Positions 42,549 to 51,655 of a stretch of 64,000 nt of DNA are shown here, one piece after another. A program made the position numbers and the translations under genes. The notes below the pieces were generated by a model, which was not told the origin of the DNA, did no database searches, and saw only the letters and a program-made list of their open reading frames with translations. This DNA is from Thauera sp. 28. GTDB taxonomy: Bacteria; Pseudomonadota; Gammaproteobacteria; Burkholderiales; Rhodocyclaceae. The DNA lies in NCBI RefSeq assembly GCF_000310145.2, contig NZ_AMXA01000011.1, forward strand, positions 1-64,000. Direction: 5' to 3'. Numbering within the stretch: position 1 is the stretch's first letter; each line of letters starts with the position of its first letter.

Positions 42549-45197
42549 ATGTCGCTCAGCCGCCGCGCCTTCCTGAAATCCACCGCCGCCATCGCCATTG
42601 CCACGGGTGGCCTCAAGCTTTTCGGCGTCAACGAGGTGTTCGGTTCGGACACCATACTGATTCCGCACGCCTCGCACTACGGCCCCTTCAAGGCGGTGGT
42701 CAAGAACGGCGTGCTGATCGGCGTGCAGCCGCTGAAGGATTTCGACCCCATGCCCACGCAGATGCTGCTCGAGGGCGTACTCAGTCGCACCTACCACCCG
42801 ACCCGCGTGCAGTACCCGATGGTGCGTCGCTCCTACCTCGCCAATCCACGCGGTGACACCAAGCCCCACCTGCGCGGCAAGGAGCCGTTCGTGCGCGTGT
42901 CCTGGGAAGATGCGCTGGCCCTGGTGGCCGACGCCAGCCTGCGCACGATCGAAGAGCACGGCAACGATGCGCTCTTCAGTTCCTCCTATGGCGGCTGGTC
43001 GCACGCCGGCGTGCTGCGCCCGCAAGTGCTGCAAGGTCGCCTGTTCGGTCTCATCGGCGGCCACAGCGTGACCACCGGCGACTACTCGGGCGGCGCTTCG
43101 CAGATCAGCCTGCCTCACATCATCGGCGACATGGAGGTGTATTCGCCGCAGACCTCGTGGGAGGTGATCCGCGACCACACCGAGGTGTTCGTGCTGGTCG
43201 GCTGCGACCCGTGGAAGAACAACCGCATCGAATACACGGTGGCCGACCACCAGATGTATTCGCGCTGGGAGGCGATCCGCGATGCCGGCGTGAAGTTCGT
43301 GTCGATCAACCCGCAGCGCACCACCACCGATGAGGCCATGCGCGCGGAGTGGGTGAAGATCATCCCCAACACCGATACCGCGTTGTTCCTGGCGATGTGC
43401 TGGCATGTGTATACGACCGGCAAGTACGACAAGGCCTACCTGGACAAATACACCGTCGGCTTCGAGAAATTCCTGCCCTACCTGCTGGGCAAGGACGCCG
43501 ACGGAACCCCGCCCAAGACCCCGGAATGGGCCGAGAAGATCACCGGCATCCCGGCGGCCAAGATCGTCGAGATGGCCGATCTGTTCGCCAGCAAGCGTAC
43601 CGAGTTTGCCGGTGCCTGGTCGCTGCAGCGCGCCCACCACGGCGAGATGAGCCACTGGGCGATCATCGCCTTCGCCGCCATGACCGGCAAGATCGGCAAG
43701 CCAGGCGAAGGCGTCGGCTTCTCGTGGCACTACGGCGGTGGCGGCATGCCGGTGTCGGGCAAGCGCGGTGCAGTCGGCATTCCGCAGGGGCGCAACCCGG
43801 CCAAGGGGCGCTGCCCGGCCTCGCGCATCTCGGAAATGCTGCTCAACCCGGGCAAGGCCTATACCCGCGACGGCCAGCACTTCGAATACCCCGATGTGCA
43901 CATGATCTACAACGCCGGCAACAACTTCGTCCATCACCAGCAGAACACCAACGAGCTGATCGAGGCGATGGCGAAGAAGGTGCACACCGTGGTCAATCAG
44001 GACCCGTGGTGGTGCGCGTCCTCGCGTTATGCCGACATCGTGCTGCCGGCCACCAGCCACCTCGAGCGCGACGACATCAGCACGGGCGGCACCTACAGCA
44101 ACGACAAGATCTGGGCGATGCGTCAGGTGATCCAGCCCTACGGCGAGAGCCTGGACGACTTCGAGATCTTCCGCCGCCTGGCCGAGCTCTTCGGTGTCGA
44201 GTACGGCTTCACCGAAGGCCTGACCGTGATGGACATTGTCAAGAACAGCTATGCCAACACCGACGCCACGATCCCGTTCGAGGCGTTCTGGGAAGCCGGT
44301 GTTGCCGAGATGGAGGTGCCCGAGTCCGCACGCGGCTGGGTGCGCCATGGTGACTTCTACACCGATCCGCAGAAGAGCCCGCTGCACACCGCATCGGGCA
44401 AGATTGAACTCTACTGCGAGAGCTTTGCCCGCTTCGGTACCGAGGAATGTCCGCCGATCCCGAAGTATCTCGAGCCCGCGGAGTTTCTCGGCAACGCCAA
44501 GCCCGGCCAGGTGCACGTGGTCAGCCCGCACCCCTACATGCGCGTGCATTCGCAGATGGCCAACGCCGAGTGTGCCAAGCATCTAAACATCGACGGCCGG
44601 GAGTTCGCTCTGGTCAGCGAGGAGGATGCCCGTGAGCGCGGCATCAAGGACGGCGACCTGATCGAGGTCTACAACGACCGCGGCGCGCTGATCGTCGGCG
44701 CCCGCGTGTCGCCCAACATCATGAAGGGTGTCATCAGCATCTACGAAGGGGCCTGGCTGTCGAAAGACAGCAAGGGCCGTTGCAACAGCGGGGCGATCAA
44801 CGTGCTCACCACCAGCGTGGCAGCGAGCGATCTCAGCCAGGCGACCAGCGCCAACACCTGCCTGGCGTCCTTCCGCAAATGCACCGACGTCGAGGGGCCG
44901 AACCGTGCGTACGAGCCACCCCTGGTCGAAAACGCCTCCGGCCGCATCGATGCCGCAGCCTTCAGCCTCACCGAGCGTGCAGCCAAGGCCAAGGCCTCGG
45001 CCACCGCAGGCATGACGCCGGGCGAGAAGCTGTTCTACGAGCGTTGCACACTGTGCCATGTGCCGCGCGAGCCGGGCGACTTCACGGTCAAGCAGTGGCA
45101 GGGCATCACCGAGAGCATGTTCCCGCGCGCCGGCCTGACCGAGGACGAACGCAAGCTGGTGCTGGACTTCCTGCACAAGAACGCGCGCGCCGATTGA
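42549..45197 (+). CDS. torA: TorA-family periplasmic molybdoenzyme (TMAO reductase) with C-terminal cytochrome c domain
   Basis: This 882-aa DMSO-reductase-family enzyme should reduce trimethylamine N-oxide. The N-terminus has a Tat signal (SRRAFLKS). The molybdenum-ligand serine is predicted at residue 151 in YGGWSHAG, and bis-MGD binding blocks include LVGCDPWKNNRIEY and VNQDPWWCASSRYADIV. E. coli TorA is about 848 aa; the extra C-terminal tail carries a c-type haem motif CTLCH (833-837) in a small domain ending KLVLDFLHKNAR. This looks like a built-in electron-accepting haem. The ATG at 42549 is fixed by the Tat signal; torD and torC homologues are not in the window. torT and torS next door support the TMAO assignment; biotin-sulfoxide or DMSO reduction is the alternative. 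Confidence 0.88.
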   Translation: MSLSRRAFLKSTAAIAIATGGLKLFGVNEVFGSDTILIPHASHYGPFKAVVKNGVLIGVQPLKDFDPMPTQMLLEGVLSRTYHPTRVQYPMVRRSYLANPRGDTKPHLRGKEPFVRVSWEDALALVADASLRTIEEHGNDALFSSSYGGWSHAGVLRPQVLQGRLFGLIGGHSVTTGDYSGGASQISLPHIIGDMEVYSPQTSWEVIRDHTEVFVLVGCDPWKNNRIEYTVADHQMYSRWEAIRDAGVKFVSINPQRTTTDEAMRAEWVKIIPNTDTALFLAMCWHVYTTGKYDKAYLDKYTVGFEKFLPYLLGKDADGTPPKTPEWAEKITGIPAAKIVEMADLFASKRTEFAGAWSLQRAHHGEMSHWAIIAFAAMTGKIGKPGEGVGFSWHYGGGGMPVSGKRGAVGIPQGRNPAKGRCPASRISEMLLNPGKAYTRDGQHFEYPDVHMIYNAGNNFVHHQQNTNELIEAMAKKVHTVVNQDPWWCASSRYADIVLPATSHLERDDISTGGTYSNDKIWAMRQVIQPYGESLDDFEIFRRLAELFGVEYGFTEGLTVMDIVKNSYANTDATIPFEAFWEAGVAEMEVPESARGWVRHGDFYTDPQKSPLHTASGKIELYCESFARFGTEECPPIPKYLEPAEFLGNAKPGQVHVVSPHPYMRVHSQMANAECAKHLNIDGREFALVSEEDARERGIKDGDLIEVYNDRGALIVGARVSPNIMKGVISIYEGAWLSKDSKGRCNSGAINVLTTSVAASDLSQATSANTCLASFRKCTDVEGPNRAYEPPLVENASGRIDAAAFSLTERAAKAKASATAGMTPGEKLFYERCTLCHVPREPGDFTVKQWQGITESMFPRAGLTEDERKLVLDFLHKNARAD

Positions 45198-45265
45198 GCG
45201 CGTGAGCCTGATGGCACGCCCGGGTGTGCAGCCAGGGCGTGCATCTGCGAGACGCCGGTAGTGGC

Positions 45266-46441
45266 CTATGGCCGGGCCGGCGTCGTCGTACGAGGCTTCT
45301 CCTGCTCGACGGGGATAACCTCGTAGATGGGGACGAAACCGGCTGGCGGCAGCATCCAGTCGAGCGGATACTGAGCCAGATTATCCGCATCCAGGCGTTC
45401 AACCCTGGGGCCCAGGTAGGGTTCGACAGCCCGGCCTTCGAGCAGGTGCAGGGCCTGGCGCACGGCCAGGCGACCCTGCAGCACCGGGAAATCGCTTACC
45501 GATACACGGATGCGACCGCGTGCGAGGCCGCTGTGCACGCCCGGCGTGATGTAGGAGGCGATGATGCCGACGCTGTCCTCGCGGCCACGTCGGCGCAGTT
45601 CGGCAATTGCCGCCTCGGCCATCGGCGCGTTGCCCACCAGATAGTCGAGCCGGGGGTGAGCGTCGAGCACCGCCTCGATCAGCTGACGCTGAATGGAGCG
45701 CCCCGTGTCGCCGCCGCTAACGACCACGATGCGCACCGCGCTGCCGTCGAGGGCGGCGCGAAAGCCACGGTCGACGAAGTTGACCCAACTCGCTTCGAGC
45801 GGCCCGGGGAGCCAGGCCACGGTCGCCTCCGCACTGCCCGCCGGGTGGCGTTCGGCCAACCAACGGCCGATCTGCCAGCCGAGCTGGTACCAGGGCACGC
45901 CCACCCGGCTGCGCACCACGCTGGCATCGATGTCATTCACCAACCCCAGTACGGGGTGCTGCGCCGCATAAGGGCGGAGCAGGTCGTTGAGGCCGGCAAA
46001 GCTCACCGTGCCGACCAGCAGCGCATCGGTGCGCGTGTCGGCGATGCAGTCCGAAACGCCCGCGCGCTGGCTTTCGAGATTCTCGTAGCCCTTGCCCATC
46101 AACACTCGCAAGCCCAGCCCGAGCGCGCGTGCTTCATCGACCATGCCGTAATTCACCGCCAGCCAATAGCTGTCCTTCAGATGCGGGTACACCGCACACA
46201 AGGTCCACGGCCGTGATGCGGGGATGCGCGGCAGCTGTGGCGGCGCGCGGGTGGATTCTGGGGCGCCAATATCCAGGCGGGCTGGGCCATCACCCTCCCA
46301 GCGCTCGAGCGCCCATTCCATGCCGTTTGACGCCGATGCGGCCGGCACCGGGGCGAGGGACAGCAGCGCGGCGAGGATCGGTGCGCATAGTGCGCACATG
46401 GACATGCTGCCCGTGCTCCGGTGCCGGTAAGATGAAACCAT
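45266..46441 (-). CDS. torT: periplasmic TMAO-sensing protein TorT
   Basis: This ~391-aa periplasmic-binding-protein-like protein (Peripla_BP_4 type) has a signal sequence and the blocks LCAVYPHLKDSYWLAVNYGM, LLVGTVSFAGLNDLL and LDYLVGNAPMAEAAIAEL. TorT binds TMAO and presents it to the sensor domain of TorS. The N-terminus is uncertain: ATG 46441 gives a basic n-region, and ATG 46405 or 46399 gives a shorter signal peptide. It converges with torA and diverges from torS, as in E. coli where torT lies beside torS. Confidence 0.87.
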   Translation of the reverse strand: MVSSYRHRSTGSMSMCALCAPILAALLSLAPVPAASASNGMEWALERWEGDGPARLDIGAPESTRAPPQLPRIPASRPWTLCAVYPHLKDSYWLAVNYGMVDEARALGLGLRVLMGKGYENLESQRAGVSDCIADTRTDALLVGTVSFAGLNDLLRPYAAQHPVLGLVNDIDASVVRSRVGVPWYQLGWQIGRWLAERHPAGSAEATVAWLPGPLEASWVNFVDRGFRAALDGSAVRIVVVSGGDTGRSIQRQLIEAVLDAHPRLDYLVGNAPMAEAAIAELRRRGREDSVGIIASYITPGVHSGLARGRIRVSVSDFPVLQGRLAVRQALHLLEGRAVEPYLGPRVERLDADNLAQYPLDWMLPPAGFVPIYEVIPVEQEKPRTTTPARP

Positions 46442-46559
46442 GTCTTTACTGCTCGTCGCATGAATGTAAGGCGGTTGGTCGTGCTCCAGCGCCCGGACGC
46501 GCGAGCGTGTGATGGCCACCTTCTGCCGTCCTTCCCCACCGCCCGCGCTTGCCCTGACT

Positions 46560-49553
46560 ATGGACGCCTCATCTTACGTCAAAGCCCCGCCCCGACGCCG
46601 CTTCGGCCTGCGTGAGCGCCTGCTGCTCGGGCTGCTGCTGGCTGCGCTAGGCACCGTGATGGTTGCCGTGGTGGGCTGGGTCAGTTTCCAGCGCGTGGTG
46701 GCAAGCCAGCAGGCCATCGTACGCGATACCTTGCCGGCGGCTGACGCACTGCATGAGACGGTGCGCGGCAACGCCCGCTTGGCAGCGCTGGCGCCGCGCC
46801 TGGGGCGTGTCGAGTCGAGGGATGAGCTGGCGCAACTGCAGGCAGCGCTGGAGAAGGATCTTGCCCTAGTGCGTGAGCGCCTGGACAGCCTGTCGGCCGC
46901 CCACGTCGAGGCCGAGTTGCGCAGCCGCCTGATGGCCACCGCCAGCCGTCTTGCCGAACGCCTGCGCACAATGGCCGATACGGTCGGTGCACGCCTGCTG
47001 CTGCGTGAGGCCAGCGTGGCAGAGGGTCAGCGCCTGCGCGTCCAGGTCGATGCACTCGACGCGCTGGCCCGCACGCAGTCCGACAACGCTACGGCCTTGC
47101 TCGTGTCCACGCTGACTGTGCTGCTGCAGGACGGGGAGGCGTCCTCTGCTGCGATTGAGGCTGTGCGGCCGGGTGCTCGTGACCGCCTGCTTGATCTGGA
47201 CCTCGATGCACTCGAGCGCATGCACGAGCTCGTGCTCGCTGCCCATGCGCTCGGGGGCTTGCTTGACCGGCTCGATGAGGTGGACGGCGAAGACCGCCTG
47301 CGGGCCGCACGCCAGGCCTTCGACGCCGAACGGGTGTTGCTCGGGCGGCGCCTGCGTGATATCGCCGACCCAGCGGGCAGGGCCGAGGGTGAGATGCTGC
47401 ATGCAGGCCTGGGGGCTGCGTTGGCGCCGGCGGGTGCTTTCGCCCTGCGCGGGCAGGAGATCGCGCTGCGCAGCAGCGCCGAGGGTCTGCAGGCCGAGAT
47501 CGGTCAGCTCACCACCGAGCTCGACGCCCTCGCCGGCGAGCTGATTCACCGTGGCGGCCGTCTGCTCGCCGCCGCTGGTCTTGCCGCCGAGCGCAGCGCC
47601 ACCTCCGGCCTGGTGGCGTTCGGTGCCATTGGCGGCGCGCTGCTGCTGGTCACGGCGCTCGTCATCATCCATGTCCTGCGTCGCCACACGCTCGGCCGCC
47701 TGCTGGCTTTGGAGGAGGCGACCCTGGCGCTGGCCGCGGGCCGGCGCGACGTCGTCATCGACACCGCCGGCGATGACGAAATCGCTTCGCTGTCGCGTGC
47801 CCTGGTGCACTTTCGCAACGATGCCCTCGAGCGCGATCGCCTCGCCGAGGCCTTGCGCGAGCAGCAGCAGGCGCTGGAGCGGCAGGTCGCGGAGCGCACT
47901 GCCGAGCTGCGCAGCAGCAATGCCGCACTGGCAATCGAGACGGCGGAGCACGCCAGTGCCCGCACTGCGGCGGAGCGTGCCGACCGCGCCAAGACAGCCT
48001 TCCTCGGCACGGTCAGCCATGAGCTGCGGACCCCGATGGCGGGCATTCTCGGCCTGCTCGAACTGCTCGAGGATAGTCCCTTGCAGCCCGAGCAGCACCA
48101 GTATGCGGTGCAGATGCGCGCCGCCGCGGTGCTGTTGCTCGAGCTGCTCGAGGATATGCTCGATTTCGCTCGCATCGAGGCCGGCGGCGTGCATGTGGAG
48201 CGTAGCGTCTTCAGCCTTCGCGACACCGTCAACGATGTGTTCGCGGTACAGGGCACGCGCGCAGCGGTACGCGGGCTCGCATTGGTGGCGGACATCGCCC
48301 CCGCCGTGCCGGATCTGTTGCACGGCGACCGCCGCAAGCTCAGCCAGATCCTGCTCAACCTGGTTGGCAATGCGATCAAGTTCAGCGACAAGGGAGCCGT
48401 AACGGTGCACATCACCTGTGGCGCTCGTCCGGACACCTTGTTCTTTGCGGTGCAGGACCATGGCATCGGCATCGATCCCGAGCGCCAGCGCGAGGTGTTC
48501 GACCCCTTCGTGCAGGTGCGCGACAGTGGTCGCCACGATGCCGGCACCGGGCTTGGACTGGCGGTGTGCAAGCGTCTGGTCGAGGCGATGGGCGGGCAGA
48601 TCGGCCTGCAGAGCAGACTGGGCGAGGGGACGACGGTCCACTTTGAGCTGTACTTCGAGCGCCAGGTTGGAGTGGATGAGGTGCAAGCGCAGGGGGAGCA
48701 GGGCGAGCGTGCAGGGGAAGACAATGTGCAGGCCGCCAACGCATCCACCCCGTACGCCCTGCCGACGCGTCAGCGCGTGCTGGTGGTGGAGGACGACGCG
48801 GTCAACCGGATGGTGATCGAGCGTTTTCTCGAGGCGCTGGAGCAAGAGGTGCTGAGCGCGCCCGATATCCACCACGCGCTGGAGATCGCGGCGAGCCAGC
48901 CGCTTGCGCTCGCGCTCATCGACATGAACCTGCCCGATGGCGATGGGCGCGAACTGCTCGCCCGTTTGCGCAGCTCGCCGGCCACGCGTGACCTGCCGGC
49001 GGTGCTGATGTCTGCCCATGTACCCGCCCAAGAAGTGCAAGCCCTGCTGCGGGCGGGCTTCGCCGCCTTTCTGCCGAAGCCCTTCTCGCGGGCGCAGTTG
49101 CGTAGTTTGCTGAGCGGACTGCTCCATGGTGCGGCACCGGTTGCTCCTGTACGGGCGGTGATGGCAGACAGTGAGGTGCAGTCCGCGCTGGACCCGACTG
49201 CGGCGGTATCGGCTTGGGTGGATCTGGCGTTCCTGCGCAGCGAGCAGGCGGCCCTGGGTACTGCGGCGGTTGCCGACATCGCCGCAGTGTTCGAGCGCCA
49301 GGGCGACACCCTGCTGGCTGAACTCGAGCAAGCGGCAGCGCAGGGCGACGCCATGGGATGCGCGCGCCACGCGCACAAGTTGCGCGGCGCGGCGCAAAGC
49401 ATTGGGCTGGTTCGCCTTGGCGAACTGGCAGCAGACTTCGAGTTGGAGTGCAAGGCTGGTGGCGAACCGCTTGGCCTGGGTGTCGCCAGCCTGGCGGACG
49501 CTTACCAATGCTCGTTGCGGGCGCTGCACCAGGTGTTGGGCAGTGGTGGCTGA
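46560..49553 (+). CDS. torS: TMAO-responsive hybrid sensor kinase TorS
   Basis: This ~997-aa membrane kinase has TM1 (about 18-40), a long helical periplasmic sensor (about 45-345), TM2 (about 350-378), HAMP (about 380-430), HisKA with His487 in TVSHELRTPMAG, HATPase (about 600-705, GTGLGLAV), a receiver with Asp788 in LIDMNLPDGDG and an HPt with His939 in RHAHKLRG. That is the full TorS layout. The ATG at 46560 places TM1 near the N-terminus; a GTG/ATG pair at 46509-46514 is an alternative. It should phosphorylate TorR, encoded 1.4 kb downstream on the other strand. Confidence 0.9.
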   Translation: MDASSYVKAPPRRRFGLRERLLLGLLLAALGTVMVAVVGWVSFQRVVASQQAIVRDTLPAADALHETVRGNARLAALAPRLGRVESRDELAQLQAALEKDLALVRERLDSLSAAHVEAELRSRLMATASRLAERLRTMADTVGARLLLREASVAEGQRLRVQVDALDALARTQSDNATALLVSTLTVLLQDGEASSAAIEAVRPGARDRLLDLDLDALERMHELVLAAHALGGLLDRLDEVDGEDRLRAARQAFDAERVLLGRRLRDIADPAGRAEGEMLHAGLGAALAPAGAFALRGQEIALRSSAEGLQAEIGQLTTELDALAGELIHRGGRLLAAAGLAAERSATSGLVAFGAIGGALLLVTALVIIHVLRRHTLGRLLALEEATLALAAGRRDVVIDTAGDDEIASLSRALVHFRNDALERDRLAEALREQQQALERQVAERTAELRSSNAALAIETAEHASARTAAERADRAKTAFLGTVSHELRTPMAGILGLLELLEDSPLQPEQHQYAVQMRAAAVLLLELLEDMLDFARIEAGGVHVERSVFSLRDTVNDVFAVQGTRAAVRGLALVADIAPAVPDLLHGDRRKLSQILLNLVGNAIKFSDKGAVTVHITCGARPDTLFFAVQDHGIGIDPERQREVFDPFVQVRDSGRHDAGTGLGLAVCKRLVEAMGGQIGLQSRLGEGTTVHFELYFERQVGVDEVQAQGEQGERAGEDNVQAANASTPYALPTRQRVLVVEDDAVNRMVIERFLEALEQEVLSAPDIHHALEIAASQPLALALIDMNLPDGDGRELLARLRSSPATRDLPAVLMSAHVPAQEVQALLRAGFAAFLPKPFSRAQLRSLLSGLLHGAAPVAPVRAVMADSEVQSALDPTAAVSAWVDLAFLRSEQAALGTAAVADIAAVFERQGDTLLAELEQAAAQGDAMGCARHAHKLRGAAQSIGLVRLGELAADFELECKAGGEPLGLGVASLADAYQCSLRALHQVLGSGG

Positions 49554-49697
49554 AGGGCGGCAGGCGGCCACGAGCGCTGGCCTGAAGGCCGGGAATGGCT
49601 TCTCAATGGCGCACTGATGACCTTGTGCATCGAGGGTACGACCCAGATAAGCCTGAGCGCACCCAGGATGCGTAGCGACCGCAGCGCCCGCGGTTGC

Positions 49698-50660
49698 TCA
49701 GGAAGCCGGTTTTGACTTGTGCGCGGCGTGCCACAAGCTGGCGAATACCGAGCAGGCGAGGATGGTGGCGACCACCGATAGCGATACCAGCACCGGGATC
49801 TTGATCCACTCGACGATCAGCATCTTGGTGCCAATGAAGACCAGGATCGCGGCCAGGCCGTACTTGAGCAGCTCGAAGCGGTCACCGAGGTCGGCGAGCA
49901 GGAAGTACATCGCGCGCAGCCCAAGGATGGCGAACAGGTTCGAAGTCAGCACGATGAAGGGGTCGGTAGTGATCGCGAAGATCGCGGGGATGCTGTCGAC
50001 GGCGAAGATCACATCGGAGATCTCGACCAGCACCAGCGCGAGGAAGAGCGGTGTCATCATGCGCACGCCGTCGCGCACTACGAAGAAGCGTTCCCCCTCG
50101 AGCTTTTCGGTAACCGGATAGTGGTTGCGGATCCAGCGGATGAAGGGGTTCTTGTCCAGGTCGGGGTCATGTTCGGCGAACCACACCATCTTGATGCCGG
50201 TGGCGATCAGGAAGACACCGAAGATGTACAGGATCCAGTGGAACTCGCTGATCAGCCAGCTGCCGGCGAAGATCATGATCGTGCGCAGCACGATCGCGCC
50301 GACGATGCCATACAGCAGCACACGGCGCTGCAGTTCGAGCGGCACCGCAAAAAAGCTGAAGATCATCATCCACACGAAGACGTTGTCGACCGCGAGCGAC
50401 TTCTCCACCAGGTAACCGGTGACGAAGGCGGTCGTCTGCTCGTTGGCGATGGCGCGGCCGAATGCGCCGTCCAGGTACCACCACAAGCCGCCTGCGAAGA
50501 GCATCGCCATGGTGACCCAGGCCAGCGACCAGCCGGCCGCCTCCTTGAGCGATACTCGATGCTGCTTGCCGCCGCCGAAGGCGACCAGATCCACCAGCAG
50601 CATCGTCACCACGATGGTGGCGAACGCCACCCACATCCACCACGTACCGATCGAGTCCAC
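49698..50660 (-). CDS. TerC-family membrane protein, probable manganese exporter
   Basis: This ~320-aa protein has about nine transmembrane segments and the TerC blocks AVDNVFVWMMIFSFFAVP and ISDVIFAVDSIPAIFAITTDPFIVLTSNLFAILGLRAMYFLL (cited by position, about 200-240), with membrane-embedded acidic residues likely to bind metal. The GTG at 50660 is chosen because a GGAG site lies 8 bases upstream and translation yields VDSIGTWWMW; the frame further upstream reads through the riboswitch terminator. Relatives such as E. coli Alx export Mn2+. The riboswitch upstream strongly supports that role over tellurite resistance. Confidence 0.9.
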   Translation of the reverse strand: MDSIGTWWMWVAFATIVVTMLLVDLVAFGGGKQHRVSLKEAAGWSLAWVTMAMLFAGGLWWYLDGAFGRAIANEQTTAFVTGYLVEKSLAVDNVFVWMMIFSFFAVPLELQRRVLLYGIVGAIVLRTIMIFAGSWLISEFHWILYIFGVFLIATGIKMVWFAEHDPDLDKNPFIRWIRNHYPVTEKLEGERFFVVRDGVRMMTPLFLALVLVEISDVIFAVDSIPAIFAITTDPFIVLTSNLFAILGLRAMYFLLADLGDRFELLKYGLAAILVFIGTKMLIVEWIKIPVLVSLSVVATILACSVFASLWHAAHKSKPAS

Positions 50661-50672
50661 CGCGCACTCCGC

Positions 50673-50714
50673 AAAAAACGAAAAAGGGCCTGTTCCCGAA
50701 GGACACAGACCCTT
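50673..50714 (-). terminator. riboswitch expression-platform terminator
   Basis: On the minus strand GGGTCTGTGTCC (50712-50701) pairs, with one bulge and a wobble, with GGAACAGGCCC (50696-50686) across a TTCG-type loop. TTTTTCGTTTTTT follows at 50685-50673. It ends 13 bases before the terC start codon, where the riboswitch can decide read-through. Confidence 0.85.
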
Positions 50715-50856
50715 GCGTGCTGTCGCAGCACGGACCTTGCCCTTGGGCAAGGTCTCGCTTGCAACGGATTCGATCGTTGCCCCCGGCACCGGGAGACGGT
50801 CTGGAGACCGGTCTGCCGTGATGACGATGCCGGGGCGAAAAAGCTACTCCCCTTGA
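50713..50856 (-). ncRNA. yybP-ykoY manganese riboswitch upstream of terC
   Basis: Read on the minus strand the element opens with AAGGGGAGTAGC (from about 50854), then a long paired arm (CCCCGGCATCG... to ...GGTGCCGGGG), and then the conserved GCGAGACCTTGCC block (about 50757-50740). AAGGGCAAGGTC follows. These are the two loop motifs that define the Mn2+-sensing yybP-ykoY family. Boundaries are approximate. In this family Mn2+ binding activates exporter genes such as mntP and alx; here it would prevent terminator formation. Confidence 0.85.
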
Positions 50857-50865
50857 TGGAGTGCG

Positions 50866-50893
50866 AGTGTATGCCGCGCCGCGGCGAAGTCAA
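50866..50893 (-). promoter_or_regulatory. promoter of the riboswitch-terC unit
   Basis: On the minus strand TTGACT (50893-50888) and TACACT (50871-50866) are 16 bases apart, a good sigma-70 promoter. The predicted start near 50859 falls 3-5 bases before the riboswitch consensus, which fits closely. Confidence 0.75.
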
Positions 50894-50911
50894 GAGGTGG
50901 GTTGTGAGCGC

Positions 50912-51655
50912 TCAGGCACAGGGCGCTGACGTGACGTCTACCGCCAGCCGGTAGCCCTCGCCGCGTACGGTGGCAATCAGCGAGGGGGCACCGTCATCGC
51001 CCGTTCCGCCATCGAGCTTGCCGCGCAGGCGGCGGATCAGGACATCCACGGTGCGATCCTGCGGATCCCAGTCGCGACCGCTAACGGCGCGCGACAGGCG
51101 ATCGCGGCTCAGTACCTCCTGGGGGTGGCGTGCGAGCAGCGCCAGTACCTCGAACTCACCCCGGGTGAGCGCGACTTCGTTCGCGTTGATATCGATGAGG
51201 CGGCGCTTTGCGAGATCCAGGGTCCAGCCGCCGAAGCACAGCGGGCGCGTGCTGGCCTCGGCTGTAGCTGCGTGTTCACCGCTGCGCCGCAGCAGGCTCT
51301 TCACCCGCGCCAGCAGTTCGCGCGGATTGAAGGGCTTGGTCACGTAGTCGTCGGCACCCACCTCGAGGCCGACGATCTTGTCTATGTCGTCATTGCGCGC
51401 GGTGACCAGAATGATGCCGATGCCGGCGTCGCGTGCACGCAGCGCTCGGGCAAGCGACAGGCCGTCCTGCCCAGGCAGGTTGATGTCGAGCAGCACCAGG
51501 TCGACTGCGTCGCGCGCGAGCGCAGCCCAGAAGCCTTCGCCGTCGTCGGCAGCGAGCACGCGATAGCCTTCCTGGCTGAAATAGGCCTTGAGCCTTGCCT
51601 GCGCGACGAGGTCGTCATCGACCACCAGGAGCGTGGGGACGCGGGCCTCACGCAT
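50912..51655 (-). CDS. torR: OmpR-family response regulator, probable TorR
   Basis: This 247-aa regulator has a receiver domain (VVDDDLVAQ acidic pair, phospho-acceptor Asp in [13 protein letters not shown], Lys in TKPFNPREL) and a winged-helix Trans_reg_C domain (about 145-240, [24 protein letters not shown]). It most likely receives phosphate from TorS and activates torA. The ATG at 51655 overlaps the pgi stop by 8 bases (ATGCGTGA), which implies coupled translation. A longer GTG start at 51685 lacks a ribosome-binding site. Assignment to TorR rests on family and proximity to torS. Confidence 0.82.
   Translation of the reverse strand: MREARVPTLLVVDDDLVAQARLKAYFSQEGYRVLAADDGEGFWAALARDAVDLVLLDINLPGQDGLSLARALRARDAGIGIILVTARNDDIDKIVGLEVGADDYVTKPFNPRELLARVKSLLRRSGEHAATAEASTRPLCFGGWTLDLAKRRLIDINANEVALTRGEFEVLALLARHPQEVLSRDRLSRAVSGRDWDPQDRTVDVLIRRLRGKLDGGTGDDGAPSLIATVRGEGYRLAVDVTSAPCA

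Noticed and set aside
41952..44582. 876-residue open frame antisense to torA
   Set aside because: Composition artefact of the third-position GC bias in torA; no recognisable domain. The same applies to the 901-residue frame antisense to torS.
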